Positions 10,924 to 20,439 of a DNA stretch of 64,000 nucleotides are shown here, piece by piece. Origin of the DNA: Temnothorax longispinosus (taxonomy: Eukaryota > Arthropoda > Insecta > Hymenoptera > Formicidae); assembly GCF_030848805.1 (NCBI RefSeq), contig NC_092364.1, positions 12,921,650 to 12,985,649 on the forward strand, read 5' to 3'. The notes under the pieces are model-generated. The model did no database searches and had not been told where the DNA came from. It saw nothing but the letters and a program-made list of their open reading frames with translations. The translations under genes and the position numbers were made by a program. The stretch's first letter is position 1. Every line of letters starts with the position of its first letter.

Positions 10924-11427
10924 CGGACTTTACTCTTGTCGACCCTTAAGATGGTCTTATACATGGTAGAAAGAAAACAAGGTATGCTGTTGCGCATCCT
11001 TTCTAATAACCAATGAGTGCGTTGGGCCAAGCTGGAGACATATTGGTTTATTGGCCAATAGAATTAGGCCCGCGGTTTTTTAAATGAGAATTAAGTTCTT
11101 TTTCTGTTTTGCATATAATACTTTTTATTTCATGTAATAATTAATTTTAAGTAAAAAATGTTAAAATTATATATAAAGAAATATTAAAATAAATGTAAAA
11201 TAAGCATGAATTGAACAATATAATAGATGTATGAGGAAAAAGTAAATAATTTTCTGAAGTTTTAAAAATATTGTCGATATAAGATGGGTTTATTTAAATA
11301 CAGCAATTTCAATAAATGTAATAAATATTTTATTTTAATAACACGAGAAGTTGTGTTCAATAAGTTTATTATTGAATAGTATACAAGAAATTGATATGTA
11401 AAAATGAACATATGTGGCACGCTGATA

Positions 11428-11633
11428 TTACAGAAACGATGGCGCTTTCTTTTTCATTAAAAAGACAACATCAGATAAAATTCCTTCTTTTAACTCCATG
11501 CGAGATGCCCAGTTCCTAAGTGTGGATAATCCTGGTAACGGGTAGTGATTTTCTTTTAAAAAACAATATGCTTTTGGGCTCAAGCTTCTTAACATTATTG
11601 CAGCAGATATGTCTTCAAGACCCCACTTTACTC
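11428..11633 (-). pseudogene. Out-of-frame P transposase helix-turn-helix tail
   Basis: One frame over from the end of the THAP protein, the sequence reads KWGLEDISAAIMLRSLSPKA and then LPGLSTLRNWASRMELKEGI before TAA at 11428. This is the conserved segment that follows the coiled coil in P transposases. A missing base in the T-run 11634-11640 (A-run on the coding strand) separates it from the upstream frame. Everything after it in a full transposase is absent. Confidence 0.75.
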
Positions 11634-11922
11634 TTTTTTTCTTTCATTACTCATTAAAACGTCAATTTGCTTCGAAGTGAATATCCTTTTGAGCACATTA
11701 TGGACATTTTCTTTTATTACACGTTTCGTAACTCTTGTCTTTTCTCTTTGCAATCGTTTTACTTGTTTCTTAAGCAAATCGTTTACCTTGTTTGTTTGGC
11801 TTAGTCTTTTCATCAAATCTTGAATAATTTTATCTCGTAATCTGAAAAATATTATCTATTAATTTGAAAAAAATTTGCAATATGCAATAAAATATTTTTA
11901 TGTCTAAAAATTACTTGATGTT

Positions 11923-11983
<61 letters not shown>

Positions 11984-12881
11984 CTAGTAAACATCAAGTA
12001 ATTTTTAGACATGAAAATATTTATATACATATATATATATTTGAGCTGATGCTTTATAATCATACAGACAATTAATTTTGTTTACCTTAAGTGCTCAGAC
12101 ATAACAGTCTGTGAATTACTTTGTGTGTTTACCATTGTATCATCACTTGTACTGCTGAAAGTAAAAAATATTTAAGAAATAAAAATATAAAACAACATGC
12201 AATAATTTCTTGTACAGCAATGAAGTCGTTAATACGCATAAAATCAATAAAATTATACCTAGCATTTTCTTTTGAAGATTGCATAAAACGTGTTTCTGCT
12301 TTATTTTCCATTGAAGTGTCGATCAAATTGGTCTCGGACTCACTAAAACTGTTTTTGCTGTTAAAAAAAGATATTGTAAATAGAATTTATTGCAATCTTC
12401 ACATATCATAATAAGAAAATATTTTATATAATACAATAATACACACCTGCTGTTTTCACTAACATTTATTATGTTGTGTTGATTTTGCACTTCCTTTAGC
12501 ACTTCTCTTTCCTTCAATAGTGGCAAATTTTCTGTTGATGGAATTGCATGATCATGAAGTCTTCGTAATTTCTTAGGCGAGTAATTTTCGCAGTTTGCTA
12601 AATACGCTGGCTTTGGTTTGTAACAGCTTGGTGTAAAGTGGACAGAGCATATGCGAGCTACAAAAATTAATTTCAATAAAGTATTAAAAATATATGCCTC
12701 AATTATAATTTATATAGATTCAAAATAACGTACCGTTTTTTAGGTTAACTTTATTTTTGTTAGCAGCTTGCATCCATTTTAACGCAGTTTCTTCATCCTT
12801 TGGATAAGAAAAAAATTGAATATTTTTCTCTTTTGCATTCTCGCTTCTATTTTTGCATCCACTTACACTACACATAGGCAT
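11628..12881 (-). CDS. Truncated P-element THAP/coiled-coil protein, repressor-like
   Basis: Five exons (12734-12881, 12447-12657, 12259-12357, 12086-12154, 11628-11841) join through GT-AG introns into one frame of 246 residues. Residues 1-57 form a THAP C2CH zinc finger: MCSVSGC at the start, then KWM, then ARICSVHF. The middle is Ser/Asn-rich. The last exon is a basic coiled coil with leucine heptads (LMKRLSQTNKVNDLLKKQVK). In P elements the THAP domain binds near the transposon ends and the coiled coil dimerises. Drosophila's shortened KP protein, with the same two parts, represses transposition. The stop at 11628 comes from a one-base slip in an A-run; the next frame continues for about 66 codons. 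Repressor function is inferred. Confidence 0.75.
11901..12014. repeat. Hairpin with (AT)n loop in the last P-element intron
   Basis: TGTCTAAAAATTACTTGATG and its complement flank about 50 bp of (AT)n. It sits inside the intron 11842-12085 and does not touch the splice sites. Confidence 0.85.
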
Positions 12882-13206
12882 TTTAAAAAAGACAAATTAA
12901 GCCGAACACGTTCACTTCTGACGTATGTATATACATAAAGTATATCTATATATATTCAATATGGCGCTCGCTTGGCCGTCGCCATGTCTGCGCAGAACAT
13001 GCTCAATTTCGACCCCTCTAACGAGCATACCTTGTTTTCTTTCTACCATGGTCTTATATAAGAACCGACTACGAATACCGGCTATAGGCACCTAAGGCTG
13101 AGTTTCCACTGAGCGCGTCGCGTCGTCACAAGTTAACCAATCAAAACATCCTATTTTGATCCCGTCACAAGTAATGTAATAAAAGGTGCGTCGATATTCA
13201 CTGTGA

Positions 13207-13355
13207 GGCTGGAGTCCCATGGCATGTATTTTCCGCGTAACGCGTAACCGCGTAACCAATTAGAAGCGTTTCACATTTTCGGTTATGCATATTCGCGTTT
13301 CTGATTCGTTACGCGGTTACGTGTCGCGGAAAATACATGCCATGAGGCTCCAGCC
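13207..13355. mobile_element. GGCTGGAGTCCCATG palindromic MITE, copy 1
   Basis: The ends are GGCTGGAGTCCCATGGCATG and its near complement. The left arm has a CCAAT box (TAACCAATTAG). A second copy, interrupted by other elements, lies at 15009-15573. Confidence 0.85.
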
Positions 13356-13557
13356 CAAGTACTGACGATATGACGTCATTGAGTAGAACTGCAGGAGCGT
13401 TTCTATATTGCTGCTGTTACTTTCAGGCTGGAATAACGGAACGACGACCACAGTTCCACAGTAGAGACCTAGAAATCATTTTTTTTTTTATTCAGATAAA
13501 AGAGGGACCATGGGGAGTGCCCATATGGTCTATATAGTATGGACTGCGCGATCTTTA

Positions 13558-13800
13558 AAGGTGGAAGCACATAAAATTGCAGGAGCCATGAGCACGAATG
13601 CAGAAGCCATATGCGCATGCGCTATGGTGTCTGCATACCGCTATGGCTTCTGAATTTTCAATCTACATACACTATGCTTATGTATTTTTATGTAGATTGA
13701 AAATTCAGAAGCCATAGGCAGTATGCAGACACCATAGCGCATGCGCATATGGCTTCTGGATTCTTGCTCATGGCTCCTGCAATTTTGTGTGCTTCCACCT
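13558..13800. mobile_element. E-family palindromic MITE, copy 1
   Basis: The ends are AAGGTGGAAGCACATAAAAT and its near complement, with TTA at 13555-13557 and 13801-13803. The inner part carries a second hairpin based on TTTTCAATCTACATA. Confidence 0.85.
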
Positions 13801-13803
13801 TTA

Positions 13804-14120
13804 AGCTGGCCACACACACTTTCCGTAGAACGTAACAGTAGGATTTCGACCAATCGCGTTGCTCGATTCGAAAACGTACGGCCATACGTTCCCGAATCGA
13901 GTAACACGATTGGTCGAAATCCTACTGTTAAGGTGGAAGCACATAAAATTGCAGGAGCCTTGAGCAGAATGCAGAAGCCATATGCGCATGCGCTATGGTA
14001 TTTGTAGAGCTCTACAGATACCACAGCGCATGCGCATATGGCTTCTGCATTCTGCTCATGGCTCCTGCAATTTTATGTGCTTTCACCTTTACTGTTACGA
14101 AAAAGTGTGTGTCCGGGGCC
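13804..14120. mobile_element. D-family palindromic MITE with nested E copy
   Basis: The ends are AGCTGGCCACACACACTTT and GTGTGTCCGGGGCC. TTA lies at 13801-13803 and 14121-14123. Both arms have a CCAAT box (CGACCAATCGCG and CGATTGGTCG). The uninterrupted version is at 15393-15533. Confidence 0.85.
13931..14088. mobile_element. E-family MITE, copy 2, inside the D copy
   Basis: The ends are AGGTGGAAGCACATAAAATT and its complement. TTA at 13928-13930 and 14089-14091 duplicates the TTA present in the empty site of the 15.4-kb D copy, so this insertion can be read directly. Confidence 0.9.
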
Positions 14121-14149
14121 TTAAGGATCGCGCAGTCCATACTATATAA

Positions 14150-14234
14150 AGCTCTACGGATACCATAGCGCATGCGCATATGGCTTCTGCTTTCTGCTCA
14201 TGGCTCCTGCAATTTTATGTGCTTCCACCTTTAC
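14150..14234. repeat. E-family MITE, right half only
   Basis: It matches the right arm of the E family (GGCTCCTGCAATTTTATGTG through CCACCTTTA) with no left arm. Confidence 0.75.
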
Positions 14235-14333
14235 ATAAAAGCCTTCAAAAAGTGTCCGGAGAATTAGACAAAGAGGGAACGAGGTAGAGGTCAATTGCTC
14301 TCTTTTTCTAATGCTTCTATTGGTCGCTTTTAT

Positions 14334-14348
14334 CCCCCCCCCCCCCCC
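14334..14348. repeat. Poly-C tract of 15 bases
   Basis: Uninterrupted run of C next to T-rich sequence; the length may be uncertain in the assembly. Confidence 0.9.
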
Positions 14349-14405
14349 AGAGGATGTAATTCACTACCATTTACTATTGCGCTGTTCATAGAGTCTGTAA
14401 ACGCT

Positions 14406-14555
14406 AAAGCTATATCCACACAAACTTGCATAAGCCCATAAACATAAGCATAAGAGAATTGATTGGTCCATATGCATGTGCATAAGAAAATAGACCAATC
14501 CGTTTCTTTATGCATATGGTTATGCACCTATGCAAGTTTGTATGGATAGACCTTA
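14406..14555. mobile_element. G-family palindromic MITE, copy 1
   Basis: The ends are AAGCTATATCCACACAAACT and a near complement ending GGATAGACCTT. Both inner arms have CCAAT boxes (TTGATTGGTCC and AGACCAATCCG). Confidence 0.8.
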
Positions 14556-14701
14556 AAGCGGGAAACACACACTTCTGCACAACGCATAATGCGTAAGCAT
14601 AAGAAAACTGATTGGTCTATTTTCTTATGCACATGTGTATGGACCAATCAATTTTCTTATGCTTACGCATTATGCGTTATGCAGAAGTGTGTGCTCCCCG
14701 C
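14556..14701. mobile_element. H-family palindromic MITE
   Basis: The ends are AAGCGGGAAACACACACTTC and GAAGTGTGTGCTCCCCGC, with TTA on both sides (14553-14555, 14702-14704). Both arms carry CCAAT boxes (TGATTGGTC, GGACCAATCA). It abuts G-family sequence on both sides. Confidence 0.85.
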
Positions 14702-14810
14702 TTAAGAGAATTGATTGGTCCATATGCATGTGCATAAGGAAATAGACCAATCCGTTTCTTTATGCATATGGTTATGCACCTATTACTACGTTTACGCGAG
14801 CGTTACTTCT

Positions 14811-14958
14811 GGGGGTCGATTGTGTATCTTGAAATAAGGTGAAAATTACAAAAGTGAGGAAATTCACTAGCGTATCTACGATTTTATTTGTCGAAATCTA
14901 GTAAAATCTGTTCACTTTTGTAATTTTCACCTCGTTTCAAGATACACAATCTACCCCC
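14811..14958. mobile_element. I-family palindromic MITE
   Basis: The ends are GGGGGTCGATTGTGTATCTT and its near complement ending CTACCCCC. The arms share AAAATTACAAAAGTGA. It lies inside J. Confidence 0.8.
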
Positions 14959-15129
14959 TGTAGTAACTTACGATATATCACTCGTTTACGCGGAGTAAAT
15001 TATCGTAAGGCTGGAGTCCCATGACATGTACTTTTCGCGTTAACGCGTAACCGCGTAACCAATCAGAAGCGCGAATATGCATAACCGAAAATGCGAAACG
15101 TTTCTAATTGGTTACGCGGTTACGCGTTA

Positions 15130-15389
15130 AGGTTATTCTACATAGAAGTCGTAGGCTACGGTCAACGTGACACTACAAATGCTTTGGAGCGTTCTTCTTC
15201 TCTTTCTTTCTTTATTGAAAGAATAAAAAAAAGAAATGCTTCGAAGCATTTGTAGCGTCACGTTGACCGTAGCCGTAGTCGTGAGTTGTAAGAAATTGAC
15301 CAATTACAGATTAAATATTCTCCTCAACTTCGAATGTGATTGGTCAATTTCTTACAACTCACGACTACGACTTCTATGTAGAATAACCA
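15130..15389. mobile_element. C-family palindromic MITE
   Basis: The ends are AGGTTATTCTACATAGAAGT and its near complement, with TTA at 15127-15129 and 15390-15392. Two nested hairpins: ACGGTCAACGTGAC near the left and GTAAGAAATTGACCAAT around the centre. CCAAT boxes are in both inner arms. Confidence 0.85.
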
Positions 15390-15392
15390 TTA

Positions 15393-15533
15393 AGCTGGCC
15401 ACACACACTTTTTCGTAACAGTAACAGTAGGAATTCGACCAATCGCGTTGTACGGCCGTACGTTCCCGAATCGAGTAACACGATTGGTCGAAATCCTACT
15501 GTTACTGTTACGAAAAAGTGTGTGTCCGGGCCC
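15393..15533. mobile_element. D-family palindromic MITE, copy 2 (uninterrupted)
   Basis: The ends are AGCTGGCCACACACACTTT and GTGTGTCCGGGCCC. TTA at 15390-15392 is shared with the C element, and TTA at 15534-15536 follows. It provides the empty-site reference for the E insertion at 13931. Confidence 0.9.
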
Positions 15534-15694
15534 TTACGCGGAAAATACACACACATGCCATGGGACTCCAGCCTAAGTTACTACAAAATCCCGTTTACGC
15601 GAAGGAATTATCGTAAGTTACTACAGAAGTAACGCTCGCATAAACGTAGTATATGCGAGTTTGTCTGGATAGACCTTTAGAGAATCTCCGTGCT

Positions 15695-15872
15695 GGGCTC
15701 GATGATTCTTGAATTCATTCGTGAGAGAAAGGTATACGCAAATGTTGTTCTTACAGAAAAGTTGCAAGTCGATTGGCTATCGCATAGCTTTTAACCAATC
15801 AACTTCTAACGTTTCTGTAAGAGCAGAATTTTCGCATACGTTTCTTTTGCGAATGAATTCAAGAATCGAGCG
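15695..15872. mobile_element. K-family palindromic MITE
   Basis: The arms are CTCGATGATTCTTGAATTCA and its near complement. Both inner arms carry CCAAT boxes (CGATTGGCTATC and TAACCAATCAAC). It lies 430 bp upstream of the SWT1 start codon. Confidence 0.8.
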
Positions 15873-15954
15873 TGTGAATCTAATACACTTATATACATAT
15901 ATACAATACATACTTACAAAATACAATTACCACTTACACATACAAAGATACAAA

Positions 15955-16298
15955 ACATTTTCTGACGCATTGGTCGCCAGACCAAGCCGCTCAGCAATCG
16001 AACGTGATTGGCAGTGATTGGCTCTTTTAAGAACCAACCAATCAACGCAGAGTGTTGATAAGACGAACAGTTGTGCAACAGTTGTGTCTGCTGAACGCGC
16101 CCATTGCATGAGGTCGTGACCAGTCTTTGGTCGCGATATATACGTATCAATACGTATGTATGTATGTATGTATGTATGTACATACATACAATTATCTTTT
16201 CATCGAGTTTTGTTTTGCTCGAGGATCGTTGAAGGACGATTAAACGAGTAATACGGCCTCCTTTTCAAATTTCCTGCTACAACGCGCATCTCCTCATC
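15955..16298 (+). promoter_or_regulatory. Probable SWT1 promoter and 5' UTR
   Basis: Three CCAAT boxes cluster here (GTGATTGGC, GTGATTGGC, AACCAATCAACG at 16008-16046), followed by a (TATG)n run at 16152-16184 and a leader into the ATG at 16299. No TATA box at a convincing distance was seen. Assignment to SWT1 is by position only. Confidence 0.4.
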
Positions 16299-19200
16299 AT
16301 GTTAAAGCGTAAACTGCCGAAGGATTGGATTACTGTCAATTCTAAAAGTCATCCGGACAGAGTGTATTACTTTAATGTGAAAACAAATAAATCTTCGTGG
16401 ATTCAACCAACATTGGACGAGGCCAGCAAAGTATGTTACTTTTCATGGTTTATTTGTTTGCTGTAGAACACGTTAAATTGTATCCTTATTCTATAACTCT
16501 TAAAAGTTGTTAATTGTAAATCATTTGTTGTATAGACATCTTTAGTAAATGAATGTAAAATTCACGAAGAAGAGGTTCATCGCAATGCAATGACACCTGA
16601 GCGCAATGTTGAGAAAAAGGAAATATCCAATCGACGACGTTCGTATGATAAAATCTTGGACACCCCGCAAATGAAGGCCCTTAAAGCGAAGGTGCTGCAG
16701 AGATTAGAAGCCAGGAATAAGTCTTCTCCCTCGTCGTTAGAAGTTTCATATGCAAGGACAGTGGAAACTAAGAGAAGGAGTTTTCCTCCAAGAAACTCCT
16801 TTTCAAAGTTAAGGGATGATACATCAGTAACATCTCGAGATAAGAATGATAATGAAGTCACATTCACACCACAAATGCGGGTTCTTTATGAAAGAATTGA
16901 ACAGAGAATTTCAAATGTATCTAGTCGAAATAAAACATTAAAGGAAGACGCTAAGAATAACCAGCAAAGTGTAAATATTGCCAATCAGAAATCAACAAAA
17001 ACATGGGAGAAACAAGAGAAAAATACAGGAGACCGAGAAAGTATAGCTTGGGATAAACATGATATTAAGCAGCGCAACAAGAATCAAAATGTCCAGGAAT
17101 CATCTAGTCAAAATGTTTCAAGTAAATGCAATTGTATAGATTTATATTTATAAGTCATTACTATTATACTAAATTAATATTAATTATGTGTTTAGGAGAA
17201 AAAGGAGGAAAATTGTTCCCGAAGAAAAATTTGGCAAAAGAACGTATGCAAAGAATAAGAAAAAATTTGAATATCGATAAGGAAAAAATTCAGGAAATGT
17301 GTCGTGCTGATTTAGTTAGCAAGAAACCTTCACAAAAGTTTAGAAAAGGTTTGTCTAGTTTGTCTGGTAATTATATAAAATTTTATATATATCTTATATT
17401 TTACACTTTCGATAAAGTTTCGATAAAGTTCGAGATATTTGTTTACTTTTCAGTATTTTTACGTTGCTTTGTGTTTGCAGACAATGACAACTTAGGATCG
17501 ACATGTTTTTATAAAAATGTTGATGTACGACTTAAGAGATTGCATAATAAAATCTTGAAAAATGCAATATATGAAAGAAATTTTACATTAAACGATGATA
17601 AATCACAAAATCAACAAAGTAATAGACCAGTTGCCGGAAATGATAAAGTAATGACAAAAGATAAATTAATAGAACAGGCTGAACGGGAAGTTCTGTACGA
17701 AGAAATGGATTGGGAACCCATGAAAGATGAGGAAATTGCGTTAGAGGTATGACCAGTATAATTGAAACATTATATTACACGAACATAATTTATATTATAG
17801 GAGAAATCCACAATATGAATATATTTGACTATTGTATCTTCTTCAAGACTTAATCTTTAAAAGACATCTTTGTTTTATATGTTACCGTAAAAGAAACTTT
17901 AATATATTTCGTGTTTTTGTACTTTTTCTTATATAGGTAGAAGTTGTCAGGACACAACTTGATAAAGACAATGTAGAAACAGATTATATATCAAAAAATA
18001 TTGTAGATTTAACACAATCCGACAAAACAGAATCACACGAAAAAGGTCCACTGCACATTGTTGTTGACACAAATGTGTTTCTGTCAAATCTGGAAATTAT
18101 TGAAAAAGCAAGAGATGCAACCTTTAAGAATTATCCACGTCCTTTTATTGTAATTCCATGGACCGTGATATGTGTAAGTATAATATATGTACAGTATAGC
18201 AAAAATTTTGTCACGTCTCTGTAAAAGTTTTAATATACATGTTTCTTTTTTGAACATTTTTTTGATATAGGAATTAGACTACTTCAAAGATAATAAGTCT
18301 AAACATGAATTATCGTTAAAAGCCAGAAAAGCCATATCTTTCATTCACGATCAGTTTTCCTCTAAGCACCCACGTATCATAGGACAAACACGAGAGCAGG
18401 CAGCGACAAATAAAAAGGAATTTTCTCTCAATTGTCCAGATGATGAGATCCTTCAGTGTTGCTTACAGATTCATCAATTAGGAAAATCAGTGGTACGTTG
18501 TTCTTTTGTTACATCATACATAATGCACGCATATATTAAGAACGAATAGAAGTGTTATTTTTATTTTATATATGTAGGTCTTGCTATCTTATGACAAAAA
18601 TCTCTGCACTAAAGCGATGATATATAATATACTAGCATTGGGACGCAATGATCCACTTGAAAAAATAGATTATTTAGATACGAGTGGTATAATGGTCAAT
18701 AATTTGAATGATGGTCCCGTTGAAAAGTCTCTCTTTAACGACGAATTACGTTTAACAGATGATATTTTTGAGGATGCCAAATTGATTGTGAAAAACTTTT
18801 TGTCAACGGTACGCATTGTATGTTAGATTGTGAAATGTGTCAATTTTCACGAGCTCATATCGAACGAATATTTTTATATTCAGATTATCACGAAGCAAAT
18901 GTCAGAAATTTATGGAGAAGCAGAGTGGAAGATATATGTCATTATAAAGCCACCTTGGACTGCAATAACTGCATTAAAGTGTGCTATAAAGCACTGGATT
19001 GCTGCTATTAATGAATCGTTCCAAAGACGCGCTGAATATATCCTAAAGGAATTGCTTGACGCTTTTCTACATATACCAGGTTACCTATACATGTTGTAAC
19101 CTATTAAAACTATATTCTGCAACTTGAGCCTAATCTTGATGGTTCTTTTAGTGGGTGGCAGAAAATTGCAAGATGTGGAATATATTTTAGAGAAGTGCAG

Positions 19201-20439
19201 CGACTTGGTACAAATGGTTAATATGGATAAACACTGTGATCTCATGACCCAAACGTTCAGTACTATTACAGTAATATTTTTTTTATATATTTTTAAATAT
19301 TTTATTATTTTGGGAGAGTTTGAAAATTAATACTTTCAAAATTTATACTTTTAGGAACTCAAGGAGAAGTGTAAGAAATGTATCGCTGATATCAACCTGA
19401 AAAAATTATACGATAAAATAGGCGTCGTAGAAAATGTCCAAGAACAAGAAATGAGAGCGGAAAAAGTATTCCAGTACTTCCAGCATATCTATAATTACAC
19501 ACGTGACATGTGGTGAGATTTTTTATAGATATTTATAACTTCATACACGCACGCGTGCGCGCGTACAAAAATGTATTATATACATCACTTTTTGATATAT
19601 ATTAATAAGAATACTGCTATTCTTTCTTTGTGTGATTAAATATTATTATATTTCTATTTTATAATAGTGGTTTGGCATGCAACAATGCAGGAATGGCATA
19701 TTCTTTTACCTTCAACTCTATAGATCCACCATTGACACAAGCATCTGTACAACGTTTGCAATCAGAAATTACCAGAAAAGTGACTGATCTGACGCAGAAT
19801 CTAAATAAGTAAGTTATTTCTTAATTCGGGAATAGTAACCTAGTATTTTTTTAGGCGTGAATAATCACCTGGGATGTTTTTTATATCCAATTAAAAATCA
19901 CTTTGACTACATATTGTATATTATTGATTGTTTTACGTTTTATCGTTATCTGAGATTAGGATTATGTACATAGATTTACTTAATATTTTATAAAGGAAAA
20001 AAAGAATTTAAAAAAGGTATGAATTCTCGATCAATAAAGAAAATACTATAATTGAACTTTATTTTCTTATTGCTAGGATACAAAAATCACCCCAGGGATT
20101 ACTCCCGGATTGATAATGTCAATAATCTGTTGATACTGATAGTTTATGACATTATTTTATGTCAAGTTATTTTATATTGTATACATACATATATATTTAT
20201 GCAATTTTTTTGTAATTAGGTTACTGGTGCAGGCTGATGATTCTATAAAATATCAGACGTTACTTAGTTTACAGCAAAATTTAAGTACATTTTTGCCTGA
20301 CACAGAGAGGATAACATTTGACGTGGTACCTTTGGATATATATTGTTGTGTTAAATTAAAAGAAGAAGCATTAAAGACTGGATTAAGACAACTACAAGAA
20401 TTAACTTCGCATTTCTGTGCACTGGCTGCTCATTCATAG
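16299..20439 (+). CDS. SWT1: SWT1-type nuclear RNA endoribonuclease
   Basis: Twelve exons (16299-16430, 16536-17121, 17196-17366, 17481-17746, 17937-18173, 18271-18492, 18578-18808, 18884-19079, 19152-19270, 19355-19512, 19668-19808, 20220-20439) join in one frame of 892 residues ending TAG. Residues 6-38 are a WW domain (W10, W34, P37). A charged linker follows. The PIN nuclease core starts at HIVVDTNVFLSN (D429), continues ELDYFKDNKSKHELS (E465), CPDDEILQCC (D522) and SYDKNLCTKA (D544), giving the expected acidic metal-binding residues. The C-terminal half has the SWT1 segment KPPWTAITALKCAIKHW. SWT1 cleaves faulty transcripts in nuclear mRNA quality control. Exon 3 could instead end at 17348 (same phase, six residues shorter). 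It runs convergent to the dioxygenase gene. Confidence 0.93.

Larger units (their letters stand above)
9720..10945. mobile_element. TTAA-flanked element with GGGTCGACA ends
   Basis: The ends GGGTCGACAGGAGTAA and TTACTCTTGTCGACCC are inverted, with TTAA at 9716-9719 and 10946-10949. It hosts the foldback 9733-10043, duplicated GTGTCCACGATGC blocks and the AT palindromes. Confidence 0.65.
10962..13050 (-). mobile_element. P element, internally deleted, 8-bp target duplication
   Basis: The terminal repeats are CATGGTAGAAAGAAAACAAG at the left and its complement at the right, extending to AAGGTATGCT. The perfect 8-bp duplication GTCTTATA lies at 10954-10961 and 13051-13058, the size typical of P-superfamily insertion. 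The 2,089-bp element encodes a THAP-domain protein on the minus strand, but the RNase-H-like catalytic part is gone. The 10975-11425 stretch is AT-rich filler. Confidence 0.9.
7915..13082. mobile_element. Composite nest bounded by GGCCGGTATTC ends
   Basis: The left end reads GGCCGGTATTCATAATC. The right end is the near complement (GACTACGAATACCGGC), and similarity continues for about 40 bases to a shared AAGACCATCTTAA-type segment. TATA or TATAG flanks both sides. Inside lie a mariner, two TTAA-targeting foldback groups, AT palindromes and a P element. The original element was probably much shorter and grew by repeated insertion. The stretch 7960-8280 inside it is unrecognised single-copy-looking sequence. 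Confidence 0.6.
13529..14150. mobile_element. MITE with GTATGGACTGCGCGATC arms, filled by insertions
   Basis: The left arm TATATAGTATGGACTGCGCG (13529-13554) and the right arm (14124-14148) are complements. The space between is filled by E-family 13558-13800 and D-family 13804-14120, side by side with TTA borders. Confidence 0.75.
15009..15573. mobile_element. GGCTGGAGTCCCATG MITE, copy 2, interrupted
   Basis: Same family as 13207-13355. TAA lies at 15006-15008 and 15574-15576. It is split at a TTA by two further elements (15130-15389 and 15393-15533). Both arms have CCAAT boxes. Confidence 0.85.
14784..15651. mobile_element. J-family palindromic MITE, interrupted
   Basis: The outer arms are TACTACGTTTACGCGAGCGT and its near complement. 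Inner segments repeat GTAACTTACGATA and TTATCGTAAGTTAC. It contains element I and the B copy. Confidence 0.7.
14702..15678. mobile_element. G-family MITE, copy 2, left-truncated and interrupted
   Basis: 14704-14783 repeats the inner part of G copy 1 (AGAGAATTGATTGGTCCATA). The right end, ending GGATAGACCTTT, resumes at 15651 after the J element. The left terminus is missing. Confidence 0.7.

Noticed and set aside
11628..12881. Calling the THAP protein a domesticated host gene
   Set aside because: It still lies inside intact P-element ends with a fresh target duplication, so domestication is not shown.
13641..14024. Overlapping open frames in the MITE cluster
   Set aside because: They are read-through of palindromic MITE arms, appearing on both strands for that reason.
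16577..16867. Minus-strand frame opposite SWT1 exon 2
   Set aside because: It is the shadow of a well-supported coding exon.
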